Source of the DNA: Bordetella parapertussis
Lineage (GTDB): Bacteria > Pseudomonadota > Gammaproteobacteria > Burkholderiales > Burkholderiaceae_C
Reading direction: 5' to 3'
NCBI GenBank assembly: GCA_945901125.1
Contig: CAMDKD010000027.1
Span: forward strand, 1-36,414
Length of the DNA stretch: 36,414 nucleotides
The position numbers and the translations under genes are program-made. The notes under the pieces are model-generated. The model had not been told where the DNA came from. It worked only from the letters and a program-made list of their open reading frames with translations, and did not search any database. This document shows positions 22,006 through 30,525 of this stretch, one piece after another (positions within the stretch are counted from its first letter, which is position 1; each line of letters starts with the position of its first letter).

Positions 22006-23124
22006 TTAAGTGCTGCCCCACACCTCTTGCGCTGTTTCTATGACCAGACGCAATTTGTTGCGTTGGTCTTCGACGGCGATGTTGTTGCCGTGCACAGTGC
22101 TGGAAAAACCGCATTGCGGCGACAAAGCCAGTTGCGACAAGGGCGCGTATTTGGCGGCTTCGTCGATGCGACGCTTCAAGCTGTCTTTGGTTTCCATGGC
22201 ACCGAATTTGGTGGTTACCAGACCGAGTACCACCAGCTTGTCCTTGGCCAAGTAGCGCAAGGGGCGGAAGTCGCCGCTGCGGTCGTCGTCGTATTCCAGG
22301 AAATACGCGTCTATGTTCATCTCTGAGAGCAGCGCTTCGGCCACAGGTTCGTAGTTACCGGCGGCAGCGTGCGTGCTTTTGAAATTGCCGCGACACAAGT
22401 GCATGGCCAATGTCATGCCTGCCGGTTTTTGCGCCACGACTTTGTTGATGAAGGCCGCGTAGCGGTGCGGCAATTCGTTGGGGTCGTCACCACGGACGCG
22501 CGCGGCTTCGCGCATTTTGTCGTCGCACAAATAGGCCAGGTTTGTGTCGTCCATTTGCACGTAAGTGCAACCGGCGGCCGCCAGCGAGCGCAATTCATCG
22601 CCGTAGGCCTTGGCCACATCGTCGTAAAAAGAAGGGTCGAGTTCGGGGTAAGCGTCTTTGCTGATACCGGCGCGGCCGCCGCGAAAGTGCAGCATGGTCG
22701 GTGAGGGAATAGTCACTTTGGGCGTGCTGCCTGTGGCGATTTGCGATTTCAGGTAATTGAAGTCGGCAAGTTGAATGTCTTTGACGTGGCGCACTTTGTC
22801 GATGACGCGAATGACGGGCGGGGCGAGTTCCTGGGTGCCGTCGGGGCGTTCGATGGTGACCGGTATGTCGGTTTTCACGCCACCCATTTGCTCCAGAAAA
22901 TCAATATGGAAATAAGTGCGGCGGAATTCGCCATCGGTGATGGATTTCAAGCCCACGTCTTCCTGGAACTTGATGATTTCGCTGATGGCCTTGTCTTCGA
23001 CCACACGCAGTTGCTCGGGCGTGATTTGGCCCTTGGCTTTTTGCTCGCGCGCTTCCAGCAAATAAGCGGGGCGCAAAAAGCTGCCGACATGGTCGAAGCG
23101 GGCGGGTATGTGTGGCGTGGTCAT
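22006..23124 (-). CDS. Cobalamin-independent methionine synthase II-like protein (MetE C-terminal domain family)
   Basis: From ATG 23124, with CAGGAG upstream, the protein has 372 residues, the size of a lone MetE catalytic domain. The zinc site is complete: His242 and Cys244 (AMHLCRGNFKS), Glu277 (YFLEYDDDRSG) and Cys338 (LSPQCGFSS). The start HIPARFDHVGSFLRPAYLLE and DGEFRRTYFHIDF match the YxjG/YxjH-like group. Such stand-alone proteins move a methyl group to homocysteine or a related thiol; the methyl donor is often unknown. It is divergent from the GntR-type gene. Next to lignin-aromatic genes it could take up methyl groups derived from methoxy-aromatics, but that is only inference. Confidence 0.85.
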   Translation of the reverse strand: MTTPHIPARFDHVGSFLRPAYLLEAREQKAKGQITPEQLRVVEDKAISEIIKFQEDVGLKSITDGEFRRTYFHIDFLEQMGGVKTDIPVTIERPDGTQELAPPVIRVIDKVRHVKDIQLADFNYLKSQIATGSTPKVTIPSPTMLHFRGGRAGISKDAYPELDPSFYDDVAKAYGDELRSLAAAGCTYVQMDDTNLAYLCDDKMREAARVRGDDPNELPHRYAAFINKVVAQKPAGMTLAMHLCRGNFKSTHAAAGNYEPVAEALLSEMNIDAYFLEYDDDRSGDFRPLRYLAKDKLVVLGLVTTKFGAMETKDSLKRRIDEAAKYAPLSQLALSPQCGFSSTVHGNNIAVEDQRNKLRLVIETAQEVWGST

Positions 23125-23165
23125 GAGGTCTCCTGAGGGGATTAGGGCGTTCTGGCTTGATTTAA

Positions 23166-23235
23166 GTATACAAAAAACCTTCATTTACAAGAAAATAGCC
23201 GAATTTTGAAGGTTTTTCAGCATGAATGTATACAA
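23166..23235. promoter_or_regulatory. Divergent control region: two GTATACAA sites and an 11-bp inverted repeat
   Basis: GTATACAA occurs at 23166-23173 and 23228-23235, 62 bp apart in the same orientation; the second lies within TGTATACA. Between them AAAAACCTTCA (23173-23183) and TGAAGGTTTTT (23207-23217) form a perfect inverted repeat around a 23-nt spacer. The region serves the MetE-like gene and the GntR-type regulator, whose family binds short TGT-ACA type palindromes. The sites are visible; the assignment is inferred. Confidence 0.55.
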
Positions 23236-23266
23236 TGCGTATGCATAAAGCTCGAATTTCTTGACC

Positions 23267-24028
23267 ATGTCTTCTGAACCAAGCTCGCCTGCCAACGACA
23301 ACCCGGCCCACTCTCAGGCCGTGCGTGCACAAATGCGTTTGCGCGAAATGATTCTGGCGGCTGAATTGCCAGCCGGTGCACGCATTGCGGAACTCACGCT
23401 GGTTGACAAACTCGGCGTCTCGCGCACACCGATTCGCACCGCGCTGATGAAGCTAGAGCAAGAAGGATTGCTCGAGTCATTGACCAATGGCGGCTACGCG
23501 GTGCGCACCTTCACCGAGCGCGATGTGTCAGACGCTATCGAGTTGCGCGGCACGCTCGAAGGTTTGGCGGCCCGCTTGGCCGCAGAGCGCGGTTGTGCGC
23601 CGGTGCTGCTGGTGGAAGCGCGCGAGTGCTTGTCAAAAATCGACCAGTTGCTGGCCACCGGCAGTTTGAACGAAGACGCTTTCAGCGCTTACGTGACCCA
23701 CAACGAAGAGTTTCACGCCTTGCTCGGCGAAATGGCCGGCAGCGACGTGTTGCGCCGGGAATTGGAGCGGGTCATCGGTTTGCCGTTTGCCTCGCCATCC
23801 GGTTTTGTGGTCAGCCAGGCCCACAGTCCGCAAGCCCGGGATATGTTGATCGTCGCCCAGGATCAGCACCGCCAGGTGCTGCAAGCGATTGAGCGGCGCG
23901 AAGGCGCGCGCGCAGAGGCCATCATGCGCGAACACTCTCGCCTGGCCCAGCGCAACCTGAGCGAGGCTTTGCGCAACACCGATTTCAATCAAATGCCTGG
24001 CGTGCGCTTGATCCGCCGACGAGGCTGA
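23267..24028 (+). CDS. GntR/FadR-type (FCD domain) transcriptional regulator
   Basis: From ATG 23267 the protein has 253 residues (TTG two codons earlier is less likely). The winged helix lies at about 17-85, with the recognition helix LVDKLGVSRTPIRTAL (45-60) and EGLLESLTNGGYAVRTF as wing. The FCD effector domain follows, with acid and His residues for metal and carboxylate binding (LRGTLEGLAARLAAERG, VTHNEEFHALLGEM, MREHSRLAQRNL). Such regulators respond to organic acids. It sits between the MetE-like gene and the transporter-pmd operon and may control either or both. A possible terminator follows at 24052-24102. Confidence 0.92.
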   Translation: MSSEPSSPANDNPAHSQAVRAQMRLREMILAAELPAGARIAELTLVDKLGVSRTPIRTALMKLEQEGLLESLTNGGYAVRTFTERDVSDAIELRGTLEGLAARLAAERGCAPVLLVEARECLSKIDQLLATGSLNEDAFSAYVTHNEEFHALLGEMAGSDVLRRELERVIGLPFASPSGFVVSQAHSPQARDMLIVAQDQHRQVLQAIERREGARAEAIMREHSRLAQRNLSEALRNTDFNQMPGVRLIRRRG

Positions 24029-24051
24029 CTACCTGCCCGCCTAAAATTTTT

Positions 24052-24102
24052 GCCAACGCCCGAGTTTGCGCCCGCTTTGACCCTTGTGCGGTTGGCGTTT
24101 TT
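24052..24102 (+). terminator. Possible rho-independent terminator after the GntR-type gene
   Basis: GCCAAC (24052-24057) and GTTGGC (24091-24096) can pair, followed by G and five T (24098-24102). The loop is long (33 nt), so this is weaker than a standard terminator. Confidence 0.4.
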
Positions 24103-24129
24103 GACTGCCCTCTCGGTTAAGCTTATCCC
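24101..24129 (+). promoter_or_regulatory. Candidate promoter of the liv-pmd operon
   Basis: TTGACT (24101-24106, five of six to the -35 consensus) and TATCCC (24124-24129, weak -10) are 17 bp apart. They lie 25 bp before the livK-like start. A GGAG ribosome-binding site lies at 24143-24146. The poor -10 suggests that activation is needed, if this is the promoter. Confidence 0.4.
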
Positions 24130-24153
24130 TTGTGATTGCCTTGGAGTATTTGA

Positions 24154-25323
24154 ATGAAAACATTGTTGAATTTGCGCGCCCTGTTGATCGCCTTGGGCAT
24201 GTGCGCTTTGTCTGTGCAAGCGCAGGAAGCTTTCAAAATCGGACTGATACTGCCCATGACGGGACAACAGGCAACCACCGGCAAACAGATTGAAGCCGCC
24301 GCGCGTTTGTTCATGGCGCAAAACGGCGACAAGGTGGCGGGCCGCAAGATTGAACTCATCATCAAAGACGACGGCGGCATTCCGGATGCAGCCAAACGCA
24401 TCGCGCAAGAGTTGGTGGTGAATGACAAAGTCGGCGTGTTGGGCGGTTTCGGCTTGACGCCGCTGGCGCTGGCCACCGCGCCCATCGCTACGCAATCTAA
24501 AACGCCTATGGTGGTGATGGCTGCGGCCACTTCCATCATTACCGAAGCATCTCCTTATATTGTTCGCACCAGTTTCACGCTGGCGCAATGTTCTGTCGCC
24601 ATGGGCGACTGGGCGCCGAAAAACGGCATCAAGCGCGTCGTCACTTTGGTCAGCGATTACGGCCCGGGCATTGATGCGGAACGCTTCTTCAAAGAACGTT
24701 TTTTGCTCAACAGCGGCCAGGTGATTGAAAGCCTGCGTGTGCCTTTGCGCAACCCTGATTTCGCCCCGTTTTTGCAAAAAGTGCGTGACCTCAAACCCGA
24801 TGCCCTGTTTGTGTTTGTACCCTCTGGCGCAGGCGCGGCTGTGATGAAACAGTTTCTCGAGCGCGGCATGGACAAGGCCGGCATCAAATTGATAGGCACC
24901 GGCGACCTGACCGACGACGACCAGCTCAACGACATGGGCGACGGTTCTCTGGGTGTGGTGACCAGCCACCATTACTCGGCCATGCACCCAACCGCGGTCA
25001 ACAAGAAATTTGTCGAAGCCTTCAAGAAAGCCAATCGCGGCATGCGACCCAACTTCATGGCCGTCGGCGGTTATGACGGCATGCGCGTGATTTACGAAGC
25101 CTTGAAAAACACCAAAGGCGGGCAAGGCGGAGGCGACGCTTTGCTGGCCGCCATGAAAGGTCAGATTTTCGAGAGCCCGCGCGGTCAAATATTCATTGAC
25201 GCGCAAACCCGCGATATCGTGCAAAACATTTACCTGCGACGCGTTGAGAAAAAAGACGGCGAACTCTATAACGTCGAGTTCGATGTGATCAAGGAAGTCA
25301 AAGATCCCGGCAAGACGAAGTAA
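24154..25323 (+). CDS. Branched-chain amino acid-type ABC transporter, substrate-binding protein
   Basis: The 389-residue protein has a signal peptide (MKTLLNLRALLIALGMCALS, cleavage after VQA) and a Peripla_BP_6 fold. It starts AFKIGLILPMTGQQATTGKQ and continues with VNDKVGVLGGFGLTPLALAT and VGGYDGMRVIYEAL. LivK-like proteins of this type in Burkholderiales bind amino acids, aromatic acids or other carboxylates. It starts a gene series ending in the protocatechuate cleavage genes, so an aromatic acid is the likely ligand. A five-base gap separates it from the permease gene. Confidence 0.9.
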   Translation: MKTLLNLRALLIALGMCALSVQAQEAFKIGLILPMTGQQATTGKQIEAAARLFMAQNGDKVAGRKIELIIKDDGGIPDAAKRIAQELVVNDKVGVLGGFGLTPLALATAPIATQSKTPMVVMAAATSIITEASPYIVRTSFTLAQCSVAMGDWAPKNGIKRVVTLVSDYGPGIDAERFFKERFLLNSGQVIESLRVPLRNPDFAPFLQKVRDLKPDALFVFVPSGAGAAVMKQFLERGMDKAGIKLIGTGDLTDDDQLNDMGDGSLGVVTSHHYSAMHPTAVNKKFVEAFKKANRGMRPNFMAVGGYDGMRVIYEALKNTKGGQGGGDALLAAMKGQIFESPRGQIFIDAQTRDIVQNIYLRRVEKKDGELYNVEFDVIKEVKDPGKTK

Positions 25324-25328
25324 ATCGC

Positions 25329-26192
25329 ATGCTGACCTTGCTGTTTGACGGCGTCGCTTACGGCATGTTGCTGTTTGTGCTGGCCATTGGTTTGTCCATC
25401 ACGTTGGGCTTGATGAACTTCATCAACCTGGCGCACGGCGCGTTTGCCATGGCCGGTGGTTACACCTTGGTGTTGCTGATGCAAAAAGCAGGCTGGCCTT
25501 TTTTAGTCTGCGTGTTGATGGCCTTTGCAGTCAGCGCATTGCTTGGATTAGTGCTCGAAGCCACGCTGTACCGGCGCATGTACCAAAAACCGCATTTAGA
25601 CCAGGTACTGTTTTCCATAGGTTTGACCTTCATGGCGGTGGCGGCAGTGGATTATTTTGTCGGCTCTACCCAGCAACTGGTGCAACTGCCTGAATTTTTA
25701 AAAGGCCGCACCGAACTCTGGGACGGCGCTTTGGGCATGGGGCATTACCGACTCGCCATCATCGCAGTGTGTGCCTTGCTTGCACTTGGATTGCAATGGT
25801 TGTTGGTGCACACACGATTCGGCGCGCAACTGCGCGCTTCGGTGGACGACCGGCGAGTCGCTGCCGGCATGGGCATCAATGTCAACACCATCTTCATGGC
25901 CACGTTTGCTGTCGGCTCAGGGCTGGCAGGGTTGGGCGGTGCATTGGGCGCAGAGGTACTGGGCCTTGACCCGATATTCCCGCTCAAGTTCATGATTTAT
26001 TTTTTGATCGTGGTGGCTGTGGGCGGCACCAGTTCGCTCACCGGCCCGTTGCTGGCGGCACTGCTCTTAGGCATTGCCGATGTGGCCGGTAAATACTATG
26101 TGCCCAAACTCGGCGCTTTCATTGTTTACACCTTTATGGTCTTGATACTCATGTGGCGTCCGCAAGGATTGTTCAGCCGGGGCAATACATGA
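25329..26192 (+). CDS. Branched-chain-type ABC transporter permease (LivH-like)
   Basis: The 287-residue membrane protein has about eight helices. LivH signatures are FDGVAYGMLLFVLAIGLSIT and GLMNFINLAHGAFAMAGGYT near the start. The EAA-like loop is in FGAQLRASVDDRRVAAGMGI, followed by VGGTSSLTGPLLAALLLGIA. It forms half of the membrane channel with the next gene. Its stop overlaps the livM-like start as ATGA (26189-26192). Confidence 0.94.
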   Translation: MLTLLFDGVAYGMLLFVLAIGLSITLGLMNFINLAHGAFAMAGGYTLVLLMQKAGWPFLVCVLMAFAVSALLGLVLEATLYRRMYQKPHLDQVLFSIGLTFMAVAAVDYFVGSTQQLVQLPEFLKGRTELWDGALGMGHYRLAIIAVCALLALGLQWLLVHTRFGAQLRASVDDRRVAAGMGINVNTIFMATFAVGSGLAGLGGALGAEVLGLDPIFPLKFMIYFLIVVAVGGTSSLTGPLLAALLLGIADVAGKYYVPKLGAFIVYTFMVLILMWRPQGLFSRGNT

Positions 26193-27148
26193 GCGCAGTC
26201 TCTGACAGTCTTAGCTCAGGAACTGGCGCGCGCTGGTGGGAATTCGCCATCTGGTTGTTGCTGTTGGTGCTGCCTTTGCTGCTGCCAAAGCATTCACTGC
26301 TGATCAGCGAAATCACCATCATTGCCATGTTCGCCATGTCGCTGGATCTGGTGTTGGGCTACAGCGGCATTGTGTCTTTAGGACATGCAGCGTTTTTCGG
26401 TGCCGGTGCTTACACCGCTGCGCTGTTTGCCAAGCACATCAACCCCGACCCTTTGACCGGCTTGGTGGTTGCCACCGCCATCACCGGTTTGCTGGGGCTG
26501 GTGTGCAGCCCCGGCATATTGCGCGGCTCTGATCTGACGCGTTTGATGGTGACGCTAGGCATCGCTTTGATATTGCAAGAGCTTGCCAACAAGATGGACC
26601 AGTTCACGGGCGGCGCCGACGGCTTGCAAGGCGTGGTCATGGGCCCGGTGCTGGGCCGCTTTGAATTTGATTTGATGGGACAAACCGCAGCCTGGTATGC
26701 GCTGGCTGTCACCTTGCTTGTATTTTTGATATTGCGAAAGTTAGTGCATTCACCGTTTGGGTATAGCCTGAAAGCCATTCGCGACAACCGCTTGCGCGCC
26801 CAAGCCATAGGCATACCTGTGCATGCGCGGCTGATCACGGTGTATACCTTGGCGGCAGCCATCGCCGGACTGGCCGGCGGCATGCAAGCGCAGACCACGG
26901 GTTTTGCGTCGCTGGATGTGTTCGGTTTTGACCGTTCCGCCGATGTGCTGTTGATGTTGGTCATCGGCGGCACCGGTTGGTTGTGGGGCGGCTTGATAGG
27001 TGCGGTGGTGTTTAAAACTTTGCATAGCCTGGTGTCTGCGCTGACGCCGCAGTACTGGACTTTTTGGATAGGTTTGTTTCTGGTGCTGCTGATGCTGGTC
27101 GGGCGCGAAAAACTCTTGCGACCCTGGACATGGGGGCGGCGTTCATGA
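26189..27148 (+). CDS. Branched-chain-type ABC transporter permease (LivM-like)
   Basis: ATG 26189 is chosen because it overlaps the upstream stop (ATGA) and gives MSAVSDSLSSG; the protein then has 319 residues. LivM motifs are MFAMSLDLVLGYSGIVSLGH and AAFFGAGAYTAALFAKHI. The coupling loop is GYSLKAIRDNRLRAQAIGIP. It is the second channel subunit. The stop overlaps the ATPase start by ATGA (27145-27148). Confidence 0.94.
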   Translation: MSAVSDSLSSGTGARWWEFAIWLLLLVLPLLLPKHSLLISEITIIAMFAMSLDLVLGYSGIVSLGHAAFFGAGAYTAALFAKHINPDPLTGLVVATAITGLLGLVCSPGILRGSDLTRLMVTLGIALILQELANKMDQFTGGADGLQGVVMGPVLGRFEFDLMGQTAAWYALAVTLLVFLILRKLVHSPFGYSLKAIRDNRLRAQAIGIPVHARLITVYTLAAAIAGLAGGMQAQTTGFASLDVFGFDRSADVLLMLVIGGTGWLWGGLIGAVVFKTLHSLVSALTPQYWTFWIGLFLVLLMLVGREKLLRPWTWGRRS

Positions 27149-27906
27149 GCGCGGACACCGTACTTTCGTGCACCGGTCTGGTCAAAACTTTCGGCGGCAT
27201 CATTGCCACGGATAAGGTGACGCTTCAATTGCAGCGCGGCGCGCGACACGCGCTCATAGGCCCGAACGGTGCAGGCAAAACCACCTTGATCAATTTGTTG
27301 ACAGGTATGTTGACACCGACCTCGGGTCGCATCGATTTGCTGGGCAAGGACATCAGCCGCTTAGCGCCTCACCAGCGTGTTCAACGTGGACTGGTGCGTA
27401 CGTTTCAAATCAACCAATTGTTTGAAGGACTCACGCCTTTGCAAACCTTGGCCATGGCGGTGACTCAGCAGCTGGGTTTAGGCGCATCGCTGTGGCAACC
27501 GCTAGGCCGCGACAGCCGTGTCGCAGAGCGCTGCGAACAATTGTTGGATCAATTCCACCTCACAGAAGTGATGGATTTGCCTACGCCGCAGTTGGCCTAT
27601 GGCAAACGCCGCTTGCTGGAAATGGCGATTGCCTTGGCCAGTGAGCCGCGTGTGTTGTTGCTGGACGAGCCGGTCGCCGGTGTGCCCGCCGGTGAGCGCG
27701 AAGAGTTGTTACAAACGGTGGCCAATTTACCTGCGGATGTGAGTGTGCTGTTGATTGAACACGACATGGACTTGGTGTTCAGCTTTGCCAATCGCATGAC
27801 GGTGCTGGTCAACGGCGCTGTCTTGACCGAAGGCACACCTGAGCAGATTGCAGCAGACCCGCGCGTGCGAGATGTCTACCTTGGACAAGGGGACACGCAT
27901 GGCTGA
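27145..27906 (+). CDS. Branched-chain-type ABC transporter ATP-binding protein (LivG-like)
   Basis: From ATG 27145 (ATGA overlap) the protein has 253 residues, starting MSADTVLSCTGLVKTFGGII. Walker A is GPNGAGKTT, the signature LAYGKRRLLEMAIALA and Walker B RVLLLDEPVAGV. VRTFQINQLFEGLTPLQTLA is the LivG-type Q-loop region. It drives import together with the LivF-like ATPase. The two ATPase genes overlap by eight bases (27899-27906). Confidence 0.95.
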   Translation: MSADTVLSCTGLVKTFGGIIATDKVTLQLQRGARHALIGPNGAGKTTLINLLTGMLTPTSGRIDLLGKDISRLAPHQRVQRGLVRTFQINQLFEGLTPLQTLAMAVTQQLGLGASLWQPLGRDSRVAERCEQLLDQFHLTEVMDLPTPQLAYGKRRLLEMAIALASEPRVLLLDEPVAGVPAGEREELLQTVANLPADVSVLLIEHDMDLVFSFANRMTVLVNGAVLTEGTPEQIAADPRVRDVYLGQGDTHG

Positions 27907-28609
27907 TTTGCTGCAACTGGACAAGGTCACCGCCGGTTATGGCGAAGCTGTCGTTTTGAATCAAGTCAGTTTTTCTTTGGCTGCGGGTGAAACCTTGGCG
28001 CTTTTGGGGCGCAACGGCACCGGCAAAACCACGTTGATCAACACATTGGCTGGCATCACGCGACAACATGCGGGCAGCATCATGCTAGATGGCGTGGCTT
28101 TGCATGGTCTGGCCTCGCATGCACGCGCAGCGGCAGGTATTGGTTGGGTGCCGCAAGAGCGCAATATTTTCAAGTCCCTCACCGTGCTGGAAAACCTGAC
28201 TGCGGTAGCGCGCCCCGGTGCATGGACGCCGCAACGCGTGTTTGACATGTTTCCTCGTCTGGCTGAACGTCAAACCAATATGGGCAACCAGTTGTCCGGC
28301 GGTGAACAGCAAATGCTGGCAGTCGGGCGTGCGCTGGTGCTCAATCCCAAATTGCTGTTGCTGGACGAACCTTTGGAAGGTTTAGCGCCCATCATCGTCG
28401 AAGAGTTGTTGCGTGCGATTCGCCGTATCACCCGCGAAGAAGGCATGTCGGCCATCATCGTCGAGCAACACCCGCAAGCCATTCTGGCCATCAGCCACCA
28501 GGCGGTGGTGCTGGACCAAGGACGGGTGATACACAGTGGCAATGCGGCTGAGTTGCTGCAACAAACTGACTTGCTGGACCGCTTGCTCGGTGTCAAACAA
28601 CATGTTTGA
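27899..28609 (+). CDS. Branched-chain-type ABC transporter ATP-binding protein (LivF-like)
   Basis: ATG 27899 has AAGGGGA about 6-12 nt upstream and gives MADLLQLDKVTAGYGEAVVL, the usual LivF start; the protein has 236 residues. An in-frame ATG at 27848 would add 17 unconserved residues. Walker A is GRNGTGKTT, the signature LSGGEQQMLAVGRAL and Walker B LLLLDEPLEGLAP. It completes the transporter. Its stop overlaps the pilD start by eight bases (28602-28609). Confidence 0.95.
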   Translation: MADLLQLDKVTAGYGEAVVLNQVSFSLAAGETLALLGRNGTGKTTLINTLAGITRQHAGSIMLDGVALHGLASHARAAAGIGWVPQERNIFKSLTVLENLTAVARPGAWTPQRVFDMFPRLAERQTNMGNQLSGGEQQMLAVGRALVLNPKLLLLDEPLEGLAPIIVEELLRAIRRITREEGMSAIIVEQHPQAILAISHQAVVLDQGRVIHSGNAAELLQQTDLLDRLLGVKQHV

Positions 28610-29483
28610 TTTTTCAAGCTTGGTACAAGCGCTTCAAAGCAAGCCCGGCTTATGGCCTGTGCTTGTCGGTTTGACCGGTTTGCTCATAGGCAGCTTTCTC
28701 AATCTGCTGGTGTGGCGACTGCCGCAAATGATGCAGCGCGAATGGGAGCAGCAATGCGCTGAACTTCAAGGGCAGACAGTTGCAGACTTATCTGTGTTTA
28801 ATCTGGCGACGCCCGGTTCGCATTGCACCTCGTGCCGCACACCGCTGCGCGCGCGCGATCTCATGCCGGTGCTGAGTTTTGTGTTTCTCAAAGGCCGTTG
28901 CGCGCATTGCCAGGCCAAGGTGTCCTGGCGTTACCCTTTGGTGGAAGTGTCAGTGACAGCGCTCTGGGCGTTTTGCGCCTGGCATTGGGGCGTGGGCTGG
29001 GGCGCATTGGCCTGGGCCGGTTTTGCCACCACGTTGCTGGCTTTGGCTTTGATTGACGCAGACACTATGTTGTTGCCGGACAGTTTGACTTTGCCGCTGA
29101 TGTGGGCCGGCATATTGCTGGCCTCAGCCGGTGTGATCAATCTGTCGCTGGAACAAAGTGTCTGGGGTGCGGCACTCGGCTACGCGGTGTTGTGGTTGGT
29201 GCAAACGGTTTTCGGTGCTGTCACCGGCAAACAAGGCATGGGCGAGGGCGACTACAAACTGCTGGCGGCGTTGGGCGCGTGGCTGGGCTGGATGGCCTTG
29301 CCTGCCGTGGTGTTGATCGCCTCGGTCAGCGGCGTGCTGCTGGCCTTGTTGTGGCGTTGGCGCGGCAGCTTGCAAGCCGGTCAGCCCATGCCGTTCGGGC
29401 CGCAACTGGCAGCAGCGGGCGCGGCCTCAGCAGTCTGGCAGACAATGCCTTTGGATTTATTCGTTGCGACTTTCTGGAGTTAA
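28602..29483 (+). CDS. pilD: Type IV prepilin peptidase / N-methyltransferase
   Basis: From ATG 28602 the protein has 293 residues. The N-terminal peptidase C20-associated part has LTGLLIGSFLNLLVWRLPQM and the zinc cysteines 75, 78, 100 and 103 (CTSC, CAHC). The catalytic aspartates are Asp152 in LIDADTMLLPD and Asp217 in GMGEGDYKLL. Several membrane helices follow. It cleaves and N-methylates type IV pilins and type II secretion pseudopilins at the inner membrane. It normally lies beside pilB-pilC; here it is between a transporter ATPase and pmdE, overlapping the first by eight bases and six bases before the second. The length is normal and nothing suggests damage. Confidence 0.93.
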   Translation: MFDFSSLVQALQSKPGLWPVLVGLTGLLIGSFLNLLVWRLPQMMQREWEQQCAELQGQTVADLSVFNLATPGSHCTSCRTPLRARDLMPVLSFVFLKGRCAHCQAKVSWRYPLVEVSVTALWAFCAWHWGVGWGALAWAGFATTLLALALIDADTMLLPDSLTLPLMWAGILLASAGVINLSLEQSVWGAALGYAVLWLVQTVFGAVTGKQGMGEGDYKLLAALGAWLGWMALPAVVLIASVSGVLLALLWRWRGSLQAGQPMPFGPQLAAAGAASAVWQTMPLDLFVATFWS

Positions 29484-29489
29484 GCCATC

Positions 29490-30524
29490 ATGAGCCTGGT
29501 CATCGATTGTCACGGTCACTACACCACCGCGCCCAAGGCGCTTGACGATTGGCGCAACCGCCAGATCGCTGGCATACAGGATGCAGCGCTTATGCCGCAT
29601 GCATCCGAACTGAAGATCAGCGACGATGATTTGCGACAAAGCATAGAAAGCAATCAACTGCGCTTGATGAAAGAGCGCGGCAGTGACATCACATTGTTTT
29701 CGCCGCGCGCGTCTTTCATGGCGCATCACATCGGCGACTTTGCGGTGTCTTCCACCTGGGCGGCGATTTGCAATGAACTGTGTTTCCGCGTGTCCACTTT
29801 GTTTCCAGAACACTTTGTGCCGGTGGCCATGCTGCCGCAGTCGCCCGGTGTGGACCCGGCGACGTGCATTCCTGAGTTGGAGAAATGCGTCAAAGAATAC
29901 GGCGCGGTCGGCATCAACTTAAACCCCGACCCTTCCGGCGGCCACTGGACCAGCCCGCCTTTGAGCGACAAGCACTGGTACCCGATTTACGAAAAAATGG
30001 TCGAGTACGACTTACCAGCCATGATCCATGTGTCCACCAGTTGCAACGCCTGTTTTCACACCACAGGCGCGCATTATTTGAATGCTGACACCACGGCTTT
30101 CATGCAATGCCTGACCAGCGATTTGTTCAAAGATTTTCCAACACTGAAATTTTTGATACCGCACGGTGGCGGTGCCGTGCCTTACCACTGGGGGCGGTTC
30201 CGGGGTCTGGCGCAAGAGCTGAAAAAACCATTGCTGGAAGAACATTTGCTGAACAATATTTATTTCGATACTTGTGTCTACCACCAACCGGGTATCGATT
30301 TGCTCAACACCGTCATACCGGTGAAAAACGTGTTGTTCGCGTCCGAGATGATTGGCGCGGTGCGCGGCATAGACCCGCAGACAGGTCATTATTTTGACGA
30401 CACCAAGCGTTACATCGCCAACAGCAAGTTGCTGTCTGACGCAGACCGGCATCAAATCTTTGAAGCCAATACGCGACGTGTGTTTTCGCGCCTGGACGCG
30501 CGCTTAAAGAAGAAAGGTATGTGA
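29490..30524 (+). CDS. pmdE: 4-oxalomesaconate hydratase (LigJ/PmdE type)
   Basis: The 344-residue amidohydrolase-fold enzyme starts MSLVIDCHGHYTTAPKALDD with the metal-binding His8 and His10. It has MIHVSTSCNACFHTTGAHYL, LIPHGGGAVPYHWGRFRGLA and VLFASEMIGAVRGIDPQTGH, all typical of LigJ/PmdE. It hydrates 4-oxalomesaconate to 4-carboxy-4-hydroxy-2-oxoadipate in the protocatechuate 4,5-cleavage pathway. The aldolase gene starts one base after its stop. Confidence 0.92.
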   Translation: MSLVIDCHGHYTTAPKALDDWRNRQIAGIQDAALMPHASELKISDDDLRQSIESNQLRLMKERGSDITLFSPRASFMAHHIGDFAVSSTWAAICNELCFRVSTLFPEHFVPVAMLPQSPGVDPATCIPELEKCVKEYGAVGINLNPDPSGGHWTSPPLSDKHWYPIYEKMVEYDLPAMIHVSTSCNACFHTTGAHYLNADTTAFMQCLTSDLFKDFPTLKFLIPHGGGAVPYHWGRFRGLAQELKKPLLEEHLLNNIYFDTCVYHQPGIDLLNTVIPVKNVLFASEMIGAVRGIDPQTGHYFDDTKRYIANSKLLSDADRHQIFEANTRRVFSRLDARLKKKGM

Positions 30525-30525
30525 T

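Noticed and set aside
24029..24153. Riboswitch-like leader before the transporter operon
   Set aside because: Only a long-loop GCCAAC/GTTGGC stem and a T tract are seen, better explained as a terminator of the preceding gene.
23989..25224. A 411-codon minus-strand frame opposite the binding-protein gene
   Set aside because: It mirrors the codons of the plus-strand gene and shows no family motifs.
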